Shown here piece by piece: positions 1 to 8,445 of a stretch of DNA of 64,000 bases. The DNA is from Umezawaea endophytica (GTDB taxonomy: Bacteria > Actinomycetota > Actinomycetes > Mycobacteriales > Pseudonocardiaceae). The notes below the pieces were generated by a model. That model made no database searches and was not told the origin of the DNA. It worked only from the letters and a program-made list of their open reading frames with translations. The translations under genes and the position numbers were made by a program. Numbering within the stretch: the first letter of the stretch is position 1; the number at the start of each line of letters is the position of its first letter. The stretch is from NCBI RefSeq assembly GCF_025061645.1, contig NZ_JANYMP010000024.1:1-64000 (forward strand), written 5' to 3'.

Positions 1-5
1 CCGGT

Positions 6-989
6 GTGAAGGCGGCCCGACGCGCACCCGGCCCGAACTCCCTACGGCGCCGCGGACTTCTCGTGGCCGCCGGGGTGCTGGTCGTGGTCGCGGCGGTGGT
101 GAGCTGGACCGCGTTCTCCGGTGAGCCCACGACGCCGTCAGGGCCCGTGCTCGGCGCCGACCAGCGCACCGCCGATCCGTGTTCGCTGATTCGCGACGCG
201 GCGCTGGAAACGTTCGGCAACCCCAACCCGGTGTCGGACGACTCCGGGTTCAACCAGTGCAACGTCATCGTCAAGAAGCGCGGGAAGGAGGCGAACGTCC
301 TGGCGTTGATCGACAAGACCCCTGGCGAGCAGTCACCCGTGCAGGCGCAGGACAAGGGGCGGTACCGGCTGGTGACCGAACCGGCGGGCGAGGGGTCGTG
401 CAGGCGCCGGTTGCTGCTGCCCGACCGCTACGAGGTCCAGATCGAGGTGACCAGGGCCAACGCGATCGACGCCGACGCGTGCACCATGGCCGATGTCGCC
501 GTCCGGAGCGCCGACGCGGTGATCACCAGGGGGCCGATCCCGGAGCGCCGACCCGACAACCCGACGCTGCGGCCGGACTCGTTCAGCGGGACGGACGCGT
601 GCCGGGCCAAGGACTCGCCGTCGTTCCCCGACCGGGCCGGGATCGACCGCGCGAATCCGGAGGTCGGCTTCGGGCGGTGGAAGTGCACCTGGACCGGCAC
701 CGCGAACGGGATCGTCTACCAGTTGCGCTTCACCAGGGCGAAGCCGCTGAACAAGTCCGGCGCGACGAAGCTGACCATCGACGGCCGGTACGCCGTGATC
801 GGCTACCCCGGAGACGCGCCCGGCGACGACACGTGCGAGGTCGAAGTGCACAACCTGACCTACGTGGACGCCTACGGCTACCCCAAGGACGAGGTGCTGG
901 AGGCCAACGTCATCGGCCAGGGACTGCCCTCGGACGAGCGGTGCAGGATCGCGACGCAGTTGGCCACCTCCTTCTTCCCACCACGGTGA
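6..989 (+). CDS. Exported DUF3558-like protein, start uncertain
   Basis: The protein of about 327 residues has a basic N-terminus followed by one hydrophobic segment (about residues 17-37), which suggests a membrane-anchored or secreted protein. There is no lipobox cysteine. The exterior part has two similar halves, each opening with an Asp-(Pro/Ala)-Cys motif (near residues 57-59 and 198). This resembles the actinobacterial DUF3558 family, whose biochemical role is unknown. The GTG start lies five bases from the window edge, so the true start could be further upstream, although the hydrophobic segment sits at a normal distance from it. The next gene, an FHA protein, follows on the same strand. 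Confidence 0.6.
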   Translation: MKAARRAPGPNSLRRRGLLVAAGVLVVVAAVVSWTAFSGEPTTPSGPVLGADQRTADPCSLIRDAALETFGNPNPVSDDSGFNQCNVIVKKRGKEANVLALIDKTPGEQSPVQAQDKGRYRLVTEPAGEGSCRRRLLLPDRYEVQIEVTRANAIDADACTMADVAVRSADAVITRGPIPERRPDNPTLRPDSFSGTDACRAKDSPSFPDRAGIDRANPEVGFGRWKCTWTGTANGIVYQLRFTRAKPLNKSGATKLTIDGRYAVIGYPGDAPGDDTCEVEVHNLTYVDAYGYPKDEVLEANVIGQGLPSDERCRIATQLATSFFPPR

Positions 990-1061
990 CGCGGGAACCC
1001 TCCCGCGGGTCTGGGACAGGCTGACGGGCGTGCTGCCCGCACGAGGCGCCAGGAGGCGAAC

Positions 1062-1850
1062 ATGGCGGAAGAACGGCCCGACGAACTCCCGGCGACCCAC
1101 CACAGCCTCGCCCTCGGCGTCTCCGCGGGCGTCGCGCCCGGCATGCTGCACGTGCTGGCGGCGACCGGCGGCATCACCCTCGGCCCCAAGGAGGGGCGGA
1201 CCGTCCTCTTCGGACGGAGCAGGCCGGACGTGCACGTCTGCGTCGGCGAGGACGACCTGCGCATCAGCCGGGAACACGGGGCGCTCACCCGCCGCGGCGA
1301 CCAGTGGTGGATCAGCACGCTGGGCCGCCTCCCGTTGCGCCTGCCCGAATCTCGCCTGCTGTTCCGCCAGGACGACCCGATCCCGCTCCGAACGGGCTAC
1401 ACCCCGCTGTTCGTCCGCGGCTCCCACGACCGACTGCACCTGCTCGAAGTGCACGTCCAGCCCAAGGACGGCGACCGCCCACCAGCCGACCACCACGCCC
1501 CGACCCGACCACCGCGCACCTGGCACCTCAGCCCCGCGGAGAAGCGCGTGATCGTCGTGCTGGCCCAGCGGTACCTGCTGCACGAGATGCACCCGATCCC
1601 CCTGTCCTGGCGCCAGGTCGCGGAACACCTCAACGAGATCCGCCCGGACGACAACTGGAACCACAAGAAGGTCGAACGCGTCGTCACCGAGGTGCGGAAC
1701 CGGTTGAGCGGCAACGGCGTCTCCGGCCTGACCCGCGAGGAGGTGGGCGAACCCATCGGCAACACGCTGAACCACAACCTCATCCGCGAACTCCTGGAGA
1801 GCACCACCCTCGTACCCCCGGACCTACGCGTCCTCGACCACGACGGCTGA
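1062..1850 (+). CDS. FHA domain protein
   Basis: This 262-residue soluble protein carries a forkhead-associated domain around residues 40-115. The FGRS and ISREHG motifs that form the phosphothreonine-binding loops are visible. FHA domains bind phosphothreonine peptides, usually targets of Ser/Thr kinases. The C-terminal 120 residues (from about 150) are helical and look like a winged-helix region, so it may be a phospho-dependent adaptor or regulator. The ATG start is preceded by AGGAGG. No kinase gene is adjacent, so the partner is unknown. Confidence 0.75.
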   Translation: MAEERPDELPATHHSLALGVSAGVAPGMLHVLAATGGITLGPKEGRTVLFGRSRPDVHVCVGEDDLRISREHGALTRRGDQWWISTLGRLPLRLPESRLLFRQDDPIPLRTGYTPLFVRGSHDRLHLLEVHVQPKDGDRPPADHHAPTRPPRTWHLSPAEKRVIVVLAQRYLLHEMHPIPLSWRQVAEHLNEIRPDDNWNHKKVERVVTEVRNRLSGNGVSGLTREEVGEPIGNTLNHNLIRELLESTTLVPPDLRVLDHDG

Positions 1851-1894
1851 GACCTCACGGTGGGAGCTTTCCCCGCTCGTGCCTGTCTATTGGA

Positions 1895-2509
1895 TCACGA
1901 CCTCCCGATGACTCCGTCGCGCAGCGCGCTGAACAGCCGCTCGAGGCGCACGCGATGGCCCTGCACGACGGTGTCCGTCGGTTCGCCCGCGATGCGGCGG
2001 CGGGCGGTCTCCACCAGCACCGCGCTGTAACCGGCGATGAAGAACGCGGCGAGCAGTACCGCGTCGCCCTCGAAGGTCGGGTCGCGATCGAGTTCCTCGG
2101 CCAACTCCCCCTGGAGTTCGGACGTGATGGCCCGCGCGCGGGCGATGAGCGCGGGTGATCCCGCGACCGTCCTGAAGAAGGGCACGGAACGGTCGGAGAC
2201 CCCGGAGAGCGGGTGTCGGGTGTCGAGGAGGCGGGAACTCGTGTCCCGCAAGGACGTCAGCACGTCGACGCCTGGCGCGCGGTCGCGGACGGTCGAGCGC
2301 AGCAGATCGGCCGCGTCGGCCGCGCGGTCCAGGAAGAGGTCTTCCTTGCGCGGGAAGTGGTTGAAGACCGTCACGCTCGAGACCCCGGCCTCGCGCGCGA
2401 CCTCGGCGACGGTGACGGCCTCGTACCCGTGCTCGAGGAACAACCGGTTCGCGACCTCCAGGATCCGTGCGCGCGTCTTCGGGCCACCGCGTTCGCTGGT
2501 TCTGGGCAT
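1895..2509 (-). CDS. TetR family transcriptional regulator
   Basis: The protein has 204 residues. The N-terminal TetR helix-turn-helix spans about residues 12-58 (TRARILEVANRLFLEHGYEA followed by a VSSVTVFNHFPRKEDL recognition region). The rest is the usual helical ligand-binding and dimer domain. It is transcribed away from an alpha/beta hydrolase, and a perfect 14-bp palindrome lies between them at 2530-2543. The simplest reading is a repressor of itself and of the hydrolase. The ligand is not predictable from the sequence. Confidence 0.85.
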   Translation of the reverse strand: MPRTSERGGPKTRARILEVANRLFLEHGYEAVTVAEVAREAGVSSVTVFNHFPRKEDLFLDRAADAADLLRSTVRDRAPGVDVLTSLRDTSSRLLDTRHPLSGVSDRSVPFFRTVAGSPALIARARAITSELQGELAEELDRDPTFEGDAVLLAAFFIAGYSAVLVETARRRIAGEPTDTVVQGHRVRLERLFSALRDGVIGRS

Positions 2510-2529
2510 GAGCCATCACTCTCTTGTGT

Positions 2530-2543
2530 GACTAAATTTAGTC
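2530..2543. promoter_or_regulatory. Probable TetR operator palindrome
   Basis: GACTAAATTTAGTC is a perfect 14-bp inverted repeat. It is AT-rich in very GC-rich DNA and lies 21 bp upstream of the TetR start and about 90 bp upstream of the hydrolase start. Position and symmetry fit a TetR-dimer operator serving both divergent genes. Confidence 0.6.
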
Positions 2544-2634
2544 CATTAACCTAGTGCTCGGTCCAGCACCACGCCACGAACATGATGGTCGACGCGGCCC
2601 CGGCGAGCCGCGTCGACCGAGGGGAGAGCAGCAC

Positions 2635-3594
2635 ATGGGCGAGCGCACGTTCCCCGCCCCGTCCACGGTCAGCGAGCAGGCACGGACCTGGCTCGCCTTC
2701 GACGGCGGCGACCTGACCTACCCGGCCGCCGAGGACACCGAGGCGTGGCTCGCGATGGCCGAGCAGGCGAACCGGTCCACGGTCCGACGATTCCCGATCG
2801 CCGAGCTGCCGGTCACCGTCGAAGACCTCGACGTGGACGGCGCCACCGTGTACGCCGCGCGGCCCCACGAGGTCGAGGAGGAGGCGGACGAGCCGGTGTT
2901 CCTCTGGATGCACCCCGGAGGGCTGCTGGTCGGCGGCGGGGACGCGTGCCGCGCGACGACGGCCAGGACCGCGCTGTCCACGGGCGTGCTCACGTGGGGC
3001 CTGGACTACCGGCTGCCACCACTGCACCCGTACCCGGCCGCGCTCGACGACGCGATTGCCGTGTACCGACGTCTGGTGCGGGAGCGCGGTCCGTCGCGGG
3101 TGTTCGTCGGCGGTGACTCCGCGGGAGGCAACATCGCCACGGCCCTCCTGCTGCGCGCCAAGGACGCCGGGCTGCCGATGCCCGCGGCCCTGGTGCTCAA
3201 CAGCCCGCAGGTCGACCTCACCGAGGCGGGCGACACCTTCCAGACCCTCGCGGGCGTGGACAACGTCCTCCGCAGCCTGCGCGAGCCGAACGCCCTCTAC
3301 GCGGCGGGAGCTGATGTGCGGGAGCCGTACCTCTCCCCGCTCCTGGGCGATCTGTCCGGCTTCCCACCCACGTTCCTGCGGAGCGGCACCCGCGACCTGT
3401 TCCTCTCCAACACCGTCCGCCTGCACCGCAACCTGCGCGGCGCGGGCGTGGAGGCCGAACTGCACGTGTTCGAGGCCATGCCGCACGGCGGGTTCGGGGG
3501 CGACAGCCCTGAAGACCGGGAAGCCGCCGCTGAACAGCGTCACTTCCTCAAAAAGCACCGCGCTCCGGCGGCCACCAGCACCGCCAACTCTTGA
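2635..3594 (+). CDS. Alpha/beta hydrolase, hormone-sensitive-lipase type
   Basis: The protein has 319 residues from the ATG at 2635, which has GGGGAGA upstream; this start is preferred over one 81 bases earlier. An HPGG oxyanion motif (residues 93-96) and GGDSAGG nucleophile motif (159-165, Ser162) mark family IV esterases. Asp254 in SGTRD and His284 in MPHGG complete the triad. The likely activity is carboxylester hydrolysis in the cytoplasm; the substrate is unknown. It is divergent from the TetR regulator and probably controlled by it. Confidence 0.8.
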   Translation: MGERTFPAPSTVSEQARTWLAFDGGDLTYPAAEDTEAWLAMAEQANRSTVRRFPIAELPVTVEDLDVDGATVYAARPHEVEEEADEPVFLWMHPGGLLVGGGDACRATTARTALSTGVLTWGLDYRLPPLHPYPAALDDAIAVYRRLVRERGPSRVFVGGDSAGGNIATALLLRAKDAGLPMPAALVLNSPQVDLTEAGDTFQTLAGVDNVLRSLREPNALYAAGADVREPYLSPLLGDLSGFPPTFLRSGTRDLFLSNTVRLHRNLRGAGVEAELHVFEAMPHGGFGGDSPEDREAAAEQRHFLKKHRAPAATSTANS

Positions 3595-3607
3595 TCCGCT
3601 CACGTGA

Positions 3608-4345
3608 TCACGCTGTCGACGCGTGCTCGTCCTGCGAGTCCGCGAGACCCGCGCTGGTCGTGGCGCGCCAGTGCTCCTCTGCCGAGCGCATGATGTCGTG
3701 GCCGAGTCGTTCGAGGAAGTCGCCCGTTGCCGCGAGCCGGGCTCCGGTGGCGGTGTCGGCTCCGAAGAGGTCGGCTCCGCGCAGTGCTGTGGCTGCGAGT
3801 CGCTGGTTGGCGCGGACCCCGACCACCGCGGAGCGAAAGCCCGCGCTCTCGTCGATGAAGTACCGGTGGCGCCTGCTCCGCTCGTCACGGCCCCGGCGGA
3901 TCAGGCCCTGTTCCTGGAGGAGGCCGACCGCGAGCGAAATGGTCGCCGGGCTGACCTGGAGGTGTCGCGCCAACTCGACGGCCGTACGGCTGCCGGTCTC
4001 CGAGGTGAGCAGGCAGGCCATCACACCGGCGGCACTGCGCGGCAGTCCGGTCTCGATGAGCGCGAGGGTGAGATCGGTGACGAACGGGGCGGTCGCGGTG
4101 AGATCGACATCGCTGACCGACCGCGCCGCTGCCTGCGGGCGCGGCCTGCGCCGGGCGCGGTGGGTGGTCGCGAGTTGGGCCAGTTCCGCGCGGTAGTGGC
4201 CCGGCCCGCCGTTGCGCGCGACCTCGCGGCCCACCGTCGAGGTAGGACGTCCCAGACGCCGGGCGATCTCGGCGAAATCCAGCCCCTGCGCCAACCCCGC
4301 GGCGATCCGCTGCCGATCGGCTCCCGTCAGCCTGCGTCCCGGCAT
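3608..4345 (-). CDS. GbsR/MarR-like regulator with extra HTH
   Basis: The 245-residue protein starts at the ATG at 4345, where GGAGG and GGAGGG stand just upstream; the reading frame continues further upstream without such a site. The N-terminal 50 residues form a Hin/IS30-type helix-turn-helix (FAEIARRLGRPTSTVGREVA). A MarR/GbsR winged-helix domain follows around residues 75-170 (VELARHLQVSPATISLAVGL). It is divergent from the P450 at 4599, with inverted repeats in the 253-bp gap, and probably represses itself and the P450. It is nearly end-to-end with the hydrolase. Confidence 0.7.
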   Translation of the reverse strand: MPGRRLTGADRQRIAAGLAQGLDFAEIARRLGRPTSTVGREVARNGGPGHYRAELAQLATTHRARRRPRPQAAARSVSDVDLTATAPFVTDLTLALIETGLPRSAAGVMACLLTSETGSRTAVELARHLQVSPATISLAVGLLQEQGLIRRGRDERSRRHRYFIDESAGFRSAVVGVRANQRLAATALRGADLFGADTATGARLAATGDFLERLGHDIMRSAEEHWRATTSAGLADSQDEHASTA

Positions 4346-4404
4346 CCCTCCGGCTCCTCCGCTTCGTCGTCTTGCCGCGCAGTATGCGTGCCTGCCGTCC
4401 ACCG

Positions 4405-4453
4405 TTGCAATGCACTGCCCTTCCGCGTGCATTAACCAGCACCCTCATTGCAA
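4405..4453. promoter_or_regulatory. Nested inverted repeats, probable operator
   Basis: Two nested inverted repeats lie between the GbsR-like regulator and the P450. TTGCAATG at 4405-4412 pairs with CATTGCAA at 4446-4453, and AATGCAC at 4409-4415 pairs with GTGCATT at 4427-4433. Repeated TGCA-centred half-sites in a divergent promoter region fit binding of the adjacent regulator. Confidence 0.5.
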
Positions 4454-4598
4454 TCGTCGATCATGGGTTTGACCAGCGCGAACGGCGCCATATCGACCCC
4501 GCGTCGATTGCCCCCGGTTTCGGGCTCCGCCTAACGTTCGAATCAGGGAGCCGGACAACGGTTTTCGGCGACCTCCCACCAACAAGCGAGGTACCAGC

Positions 4599-5777
4599 AT
4601 GACCGTCGAACTCCCCACCGAACGCACTCCCGGCCGTCCGTTCGACCCGCCCGCGGACCTGTCCAGGTTGACCGCCGACGCGCCGCTGACCCCTCTGCGC
4701 TTCCCGGATGGGCACGAGGGGTGGCTGGCCACCGGCTACACCGCCGTGCGCCGCGTGCTGGCCGACCCGCGCTTCAGCAATCGCAGCGAACTCCAGCACT
4801 CACCGTTGCCGGAACACGCGGGGATGACGGCGCCACCCGCGCAGCCAGGGGACTTCCTCAAGATGGACCCGCCGGACCACACCCGGTACCGAAAACTCCT
4901 GGCGGGCAAGTTCACCACGCGCCGGATGGCGCAACTCACCGAGCGGATCGAACTGATCGCCACCGAACACCTCGACGCGATGCAGCGACACGGCGGACCG
5001 ATAGACCTAGTCGCCGCCTACGCGCTGCCGATCCCCGCCATGGTGATCTGCGAACTGCTCGGCGTCCCCTACTCCGACCGCGACCGCTTCCAGGCCGACG
5101 CCGCCAAGCTCTTCGGGCCCAACACCACCCCCGTGGGGAAGTACGAGGCGTTCGAGGCGCTGAGTTCCTTCGTCCGAGAGCTGATCACGGCCAAGCGCGC
5201 CGACCCGACCGACGACGTGCTCAGCGAACTCACCACCAGCGACCTCACCGACGACGAACTCGCCGCCATGGGCGGACTTCTCCTCGCGGCGGGCCTGGAC
5301 ACCACCGCCAACATGATCGCGCTGGGGACCTTCGCACTGCTGCGGCATCCCGAACAGTGGGCGACGCTGCGCACGGATCCGGACTCGGTCGGTCCAACGG
5401 TCGAGGAACTGATGCGCTTCCTCAGCATCGTTCCCACCCTGGCGCGCGTGGCACTCGAGGACGTCGAGTTCGACGGCCACCTGATCAAGTCCGGGTCCAC
5501 GGTCGTGCTGGCGATGGCGGCGGCCAACCGCGACGCGACGAAGTTCCCCGATCCGAACGCTCTGGACCTGCGCCGCGACGCCGTCGGCCACATCGGCTTC
5601 GGCCACGGCCCGCACCTGTGCCTCGGCCACCAACTGGCCCGCGTGGAGATGCGCGTCGCGTTCCCAGCACTGGCCAAGCGATTCCCGAGCTTGCGCCTGG
5701 CCGTCCCCGCCGACGACGTCGTGCTGCGCGAAGGAGCGGACATCTACGGCGTGACGACACTTCCGGTCACCTGGTGA
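4599..5777 (+). CDS. Cytochrome P450
   Basis: The protein has 392 residues, the normal bacterial P450 length. The I-helix has AGLDTT (231-236) with the acid-threonine pair intact. The haem loop FGHGPHLCLGHQ places the cysteine ligand at 341, and the pattern around HTRYR (94-98) matches the C-helix. It should be a soluble monooxygenase that needs ferredoxin and ferredoxin reductase, and neither is encoded nearby. The substrate is unknown. The divergent GbsR-like gene and inverted repeats suggest inducible expression, more like xenobiotic or single-step metabolism than part of the NRPS loci. Confidence 0.9.
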   Translation: MTVELPTERTPGRPFDPPADLSRLTADAPLTPLRFPDGHEGWLATGYTAVRRVLADPRFSNRSELQHSPLPEHAGMTAPPAQPGDFLKMDPPDHTRYRKLLAGKFTTRRMAQLTERIELIATEHLDAMQRHGGPIDLVAAYALPIPAMVICELLGVPYSDRDRFQADAAKLFGPNTTPVGKYEAFEALSSFVRELITAKRADPTDDVLSELTTSDLTDDELAAMGGLLLAAGLDTTANMIALGTFALLRHPEQWATLRTDPDSVGPTVEELMRFLSIVPTLARVALEDVEFDGHLIKSGSTVVLAMAAANRDATKFPDPNALDLRRDAVGHIGFGHGPHLCLGHQLARVEMRVAFPALAKRFPSLRLAVPADDVVLREGADIYGVTTLPVTW

Positions 5778-5800
5778 GGAGCGACAACGCCGGATTGCGA

Positions 5801-6487
5801 TCAATGGGCCAGTTCCGGATCGACGAGAGCCACCGTCACCGACTCGCAGTACTTGCCGTTGCTCGTGGTCGCCACGATGGTGAGCAAGGTGGCCGAGTCG
5901 ACCGGAATCGTGACTAGCGTCGGCGGCTGGCCCGAGCTGGCGGTCGAGCCTTCACGCCCCTGACCGTCCACGACAAACCGAAAGGTGACGCCGGTTATTT
6001 CTCCGGGTTTGGGGTCGACGATTCCGATGGAGGCTTTGAAATACGGGGGATGCCCTTGAGGGAGTTGGTGCGAAATGTTCAGCCCTCGCACGCAGCCCAG
6101 TTTCGCCGACATCGCGCGCGGATAGCTCTGCCCGTTGACCGTTCCGGATGGCTGGTGAAAGTCTGCGCCTTTCCACTCGTCGTCGAGCAGCGACACCATG
6201 GGCGCGACGCTCGTCTGGGCCTGACTGGTTGACTCATTGCCGCGAGGCGATCCCGTTGGCGCTTGAGGATTGAGCCAGGCCAGCAGGGCAATCGCGAGCG
6301 CCGCGACCGCGGCCAACGAAACCACCGCGGTCCAAGACACCGACTTCTTTCGCGGTGATACCGGCACGGTGTTCACCGTGAGATCCCCCGCCGCCTGATA
6401 AACGTGCCCTCCAGCCGAGGCCGTGCCACCCTGAGTGACCGGGCCCGGCACACCATCAGACTCAGAATCGACCAACACCCACCCCAC
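5801..6487 (-). CDS. Single-pass membrane protein of unknown function
   Basis: About 228 residues from a GTG start. A roughly 45-residue cytoplasmic N-terminus contains AGGHVYQAAGDLTV, a pattern seen in front of the membrane segment of many actinobacterial uncharacterised proteins. One transmembrane segment follows (about residues 52-71), and then an extracytoplasmic domain of about 150 residues rich in beta strands with two cysteines. The outer domain recalls carbohydrate-binding-like folds, but no motif proves it. The start is uncertain because several GTG codons are close together. Confidence 0.55.
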   Translation of the reverse strand: MGWVLVDSESDGVPGPVTQGGTASAGGHVYQAAGDLTVNTVPVSPRKKSVSWTAVVSLAAVAALAIALLAWLNPQAPTGSPRGNESTSQAQTSVAPMVSLLDDEWKGADFHQPSGTVNGQSYPRAMSAKLGCVRGLNISHQLPQGHPPYFKASIGIVDPKPGEITGVTFRFVVDGQGREGSTASSGQPPTLVTIPVDSATLLTIVATTSNGKYCESVTVALVDPELAH

Positions 6488-6712
6488 GCCTCAACGGCCG
6501 GCCCTCCAGCCGACCGCCACCAAACCGACCCCACCGCCCCACGACAACGCACAACTGCGGATATCACCGGTTCGAGACCAACCGAACATCCGGCCGTGCC
6601 GCGGGTCGTGCCTGTCATGAGTGAACGAACCAAGCCGACTCGGCGGAGTTCGTCGTTGCCTGCCGGTTAGGCTTCCTCGTCGACACCCGCGAGCGGCGAG
6701 GAGCACGGTCCG

Positions 6713-7150
6713 ATGACCACGCTGTCGGAGGACGAGGCTCAGCGTCTGTGGGCGAGTAGCCGAGCCGAGCGTGATGAGTACTTCTTCAGCGCCGTCGCCG
6801 TCAGCGCGACGGTGTGGGCGTGGGACTTCGAGACCGGACTGCTGGAGATCGACGACCAGGACAACGCCCTGGTCCCGCTGTGGCCGCACCCCCGACTGGC
6901 CGAGATGGCGGCCGAGGCGATGGGGTTCGAGGATGTGGGCCCGGCGGTCCCGGTCGGGGTCGACGTGCTGCTGGACGAGGTGTACGAGCGGTTCCACCGG
7001 GAAGGGCACGAGATCGCTGTTCTGCCCACCAACGGTCAGTTCACCACCATCCGCTCACTCGAACGGTTCCGAGTGGAGGTCTTCGAAGCCCGACTGCGCA
7101 CCGCCGGGCTGACCGACGAGACCGCCCGCACCCGCCGGAACGAGTTCTAA
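6713..7150 (+). CDS. DUF2750-like protein
   Basis: The 145-residue acidic soluble protein has the DUF2750 pattern: a segment with tryptophans, then LVPLWPHPRLAEMAAEAMGF (about residues 57-76), then a hydrophobic stretch ending LPTNG. The family has no assigned biochemical role. The ATG is preceded by GGCGAGGAGC. Its TAA stop is followed in the same frame by coding-like sequence resembling DUF2695 (7151-7393), so this could be the front part of a broken fusion or the first of two small genes. Confidence 0.65.
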   Translation: MTTLSEDEAQRLWASSRAERDEYFFSAVAVSATVWAWDFETGLLEIDDQDNALVPLWPHPRLAEMAAEAMGFEDVGPAVPVGVDVLLDEVYERFHREGHEIAVLPTNGQFTTIRSLERFRVEVFEARLRTAGLTDETARTRRNEF

Positions 7151-7210
7151 GCGGACCGGAAGCGGCGTGCGGACCGACGACTCGACCTGGACCGGAACGA
7201 CCGCCGTGCC

Positions 7211-7393
7211 TTGGTGGCACACCTACGAGAACGCCTGGCGGACAGGGACTGCGACCACCGGTTCACCTTCCCCGCCACCCGCGAGTGGATCGAAGCCCGA
7301 GGCCTGTCGTGGGCGCTGTCGTCCCGATCCGCAGTGAAGGTGTTGTGCTCGTGTGATTGCAAGGCCCTCGAACACTTCCAGGAGACCCCCTGA
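7211..7393 (+). CDS. DUF2695-like small protein or fusion remnant
   Basis: About 60 residues from a weak TTG (or the GTG three bases later). The pattern LVAHLRERLADRDCDH, then WIEARGLSW, then CSCDCKAL matches the DUF2695 layout of a leucine-rich helix, CDH, and a terminal CDC motif. The same frame is open upstream to the DUF2750 stop at 7148-7150 and includes a basic ADRKRRADRR stretch typical of the front of DUF2695 proteins. There is no Shine-Dalgarno site at any start candidate. It may therefore be the tail of a former DUF2750-DUF2695 fusion split by the TAA, or may rely on reinitiation. Confidence 0.4.
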   Translation: MVAHLRERLADRDCDHRFTFPATREWIEARGLSWALSSRSAVKVLCSCDCKALEHFQETP

Positions 7394-7394
7394 G

Positions 7395-8426
7395 TCAAGC
7401 ACAGGCCGCGGCAGGACCGGATACGGCCGCCGGTGGTGCCGGGGCGCGGTTCCACGGCATGCGGGACCACGGCAGGGACATGTCGTCGAGGTCCTCGATC
7501 TGGTGGGGGCGCAAGCGGTTCAGGGGTTGCGCGTCCTGGTGGCGGGAGTAGGCGGCGTCGACGTAGCGGTGGCCGGTGTCGGGGGCGAGGAAGACGACGT
7601 GGCGGTCGGGCTGCGAGCGCCGTTCCCAGCGGGCCGCCAGGTAGGCCGCGCCCGCGGACAGGCCGGCGAAGACGGCGTGGTCGCGCAGCAGGGCGATGCT
7701 GCCGGTCAGCGCGGCGTCGAAGCCGACCCAGTGCAGGGTGTCGTAGAGCGTGTGGTCCACGTTGGCGAACGGGATCGAGCTGCCGATGCCCGCGATGATG
7801 ATCTCGGGGTCGCACACGTGTTCACTGCCGAACGTGACGCTGTCAAAGGGTTGGACGCCGACCAGCGCGGTGTCGGGATCGGTCTCGCGGAGGTAGCGGG
7901 CCAGGGCGCCGGTCGAGGCGCCGGTGCCGACGCCGCCGACGAGGGTCAGCGGGGCCGTGGCCAGTTCGGCGCGGAGCAGGGTCGCGATCGGCCGGTAGCC
8001 GAGGTAGTGGGTCTCGTCGTGGTACTGCCGCATCCAGTGGTGGCGCGGGTTGTCGCGCAGGATCTCCCGGACGCGCGCCACGCGGCGGTTCTGGTCGAGT
8101 TTGAGGCTGGGGGTCGACGGCATCGGTTCCACGGTGGCGCCGAGGACCTCGAGTTGCAGGCGCAGCGTCGTGTCGACGGTGGTGGACGCGACGATGTGGC
8201 AGCGCAGGCCGTGGCGGTGGCAGGCCAGCGCGAGGGCGTGCGCGTAGATGCCGCTGGAACTGTCGACGAGGGTGTCGCCCGGTGTGATCGTGCCCCGGTC
8301 GAGCAGGTGCCGCACGGCGGTGAGCGCCGAGGCGACTTTCATGGTCTCGAAGCGCACGCAGGTGGTGTGCTCGTCCAGGCGCAGCAGGGCCGGACGGCTG
8401 AGCGCGTCGGTGATGTGGTCGTCCAC
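7395..8426 (-). CDS. PLP-dependent cysteine-synthase-like enzyme
   Basis: The 343-residue protein belongs to the fold-II (tryptophan-synthase-beta-like) PLP family, closest in style to cysteine synthase and SbnA. The likely PLP lysine is Lys30 in FETMKVAS. An SSSGIYAH loop (about 56-63) replaces the usual TSGNTG, and GGVGTGASTG is the phosphate-binding loop. SbnA-type enzymes make amino-acid precursors of metallophores from O-phosphoserine. The gene is last in an operon with a DUF364 protein and a metal-type ABC transporter, so a role in making a small chelator is plausible. The altered active-site loops mean the reaction may differ from that of SbnA. Confidence 0.7.
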   Translation of the reverse strand: MDDHITDALSRPALLRLDEHTTCVRFETMKVASALTAVRHLLDRGTITPGDTLVDSSSGIYAHALALACHRHGLRCHIVASTTVDTTLRLQLEVLGATVEPMPSTPSLKLDQNRRVARVREILRDNPRHHWMRQYHDETHYLGYRPIATLLRAELATAPLTLVGGVGTGASTGALARYLRETDPDTALVGVQPFDSVTFGSEHVCDPEIIIAGIGSSIPFANVDHTLYDTLHWVGFDAALTGSIALLRDHAVFAGLSAGAAYLAARWERRSQPDRHVVFLAPDTGHRYVDAAYSRHQDAQPLNRLRPHQIEDLDDMSLPWSRMPWNRAPAPPAAVSGPAAACA

Positions 8427-8445
8427 GTCGTCGTACCTCGGTCCG

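Noticed and set aside
333-1775. Long open frame on the minus strand opposite the DUF3558 and FHA genes
   Set aside because: It is the antisense shadow of two genes with recognisable domains; it has no family motif and no credible start.
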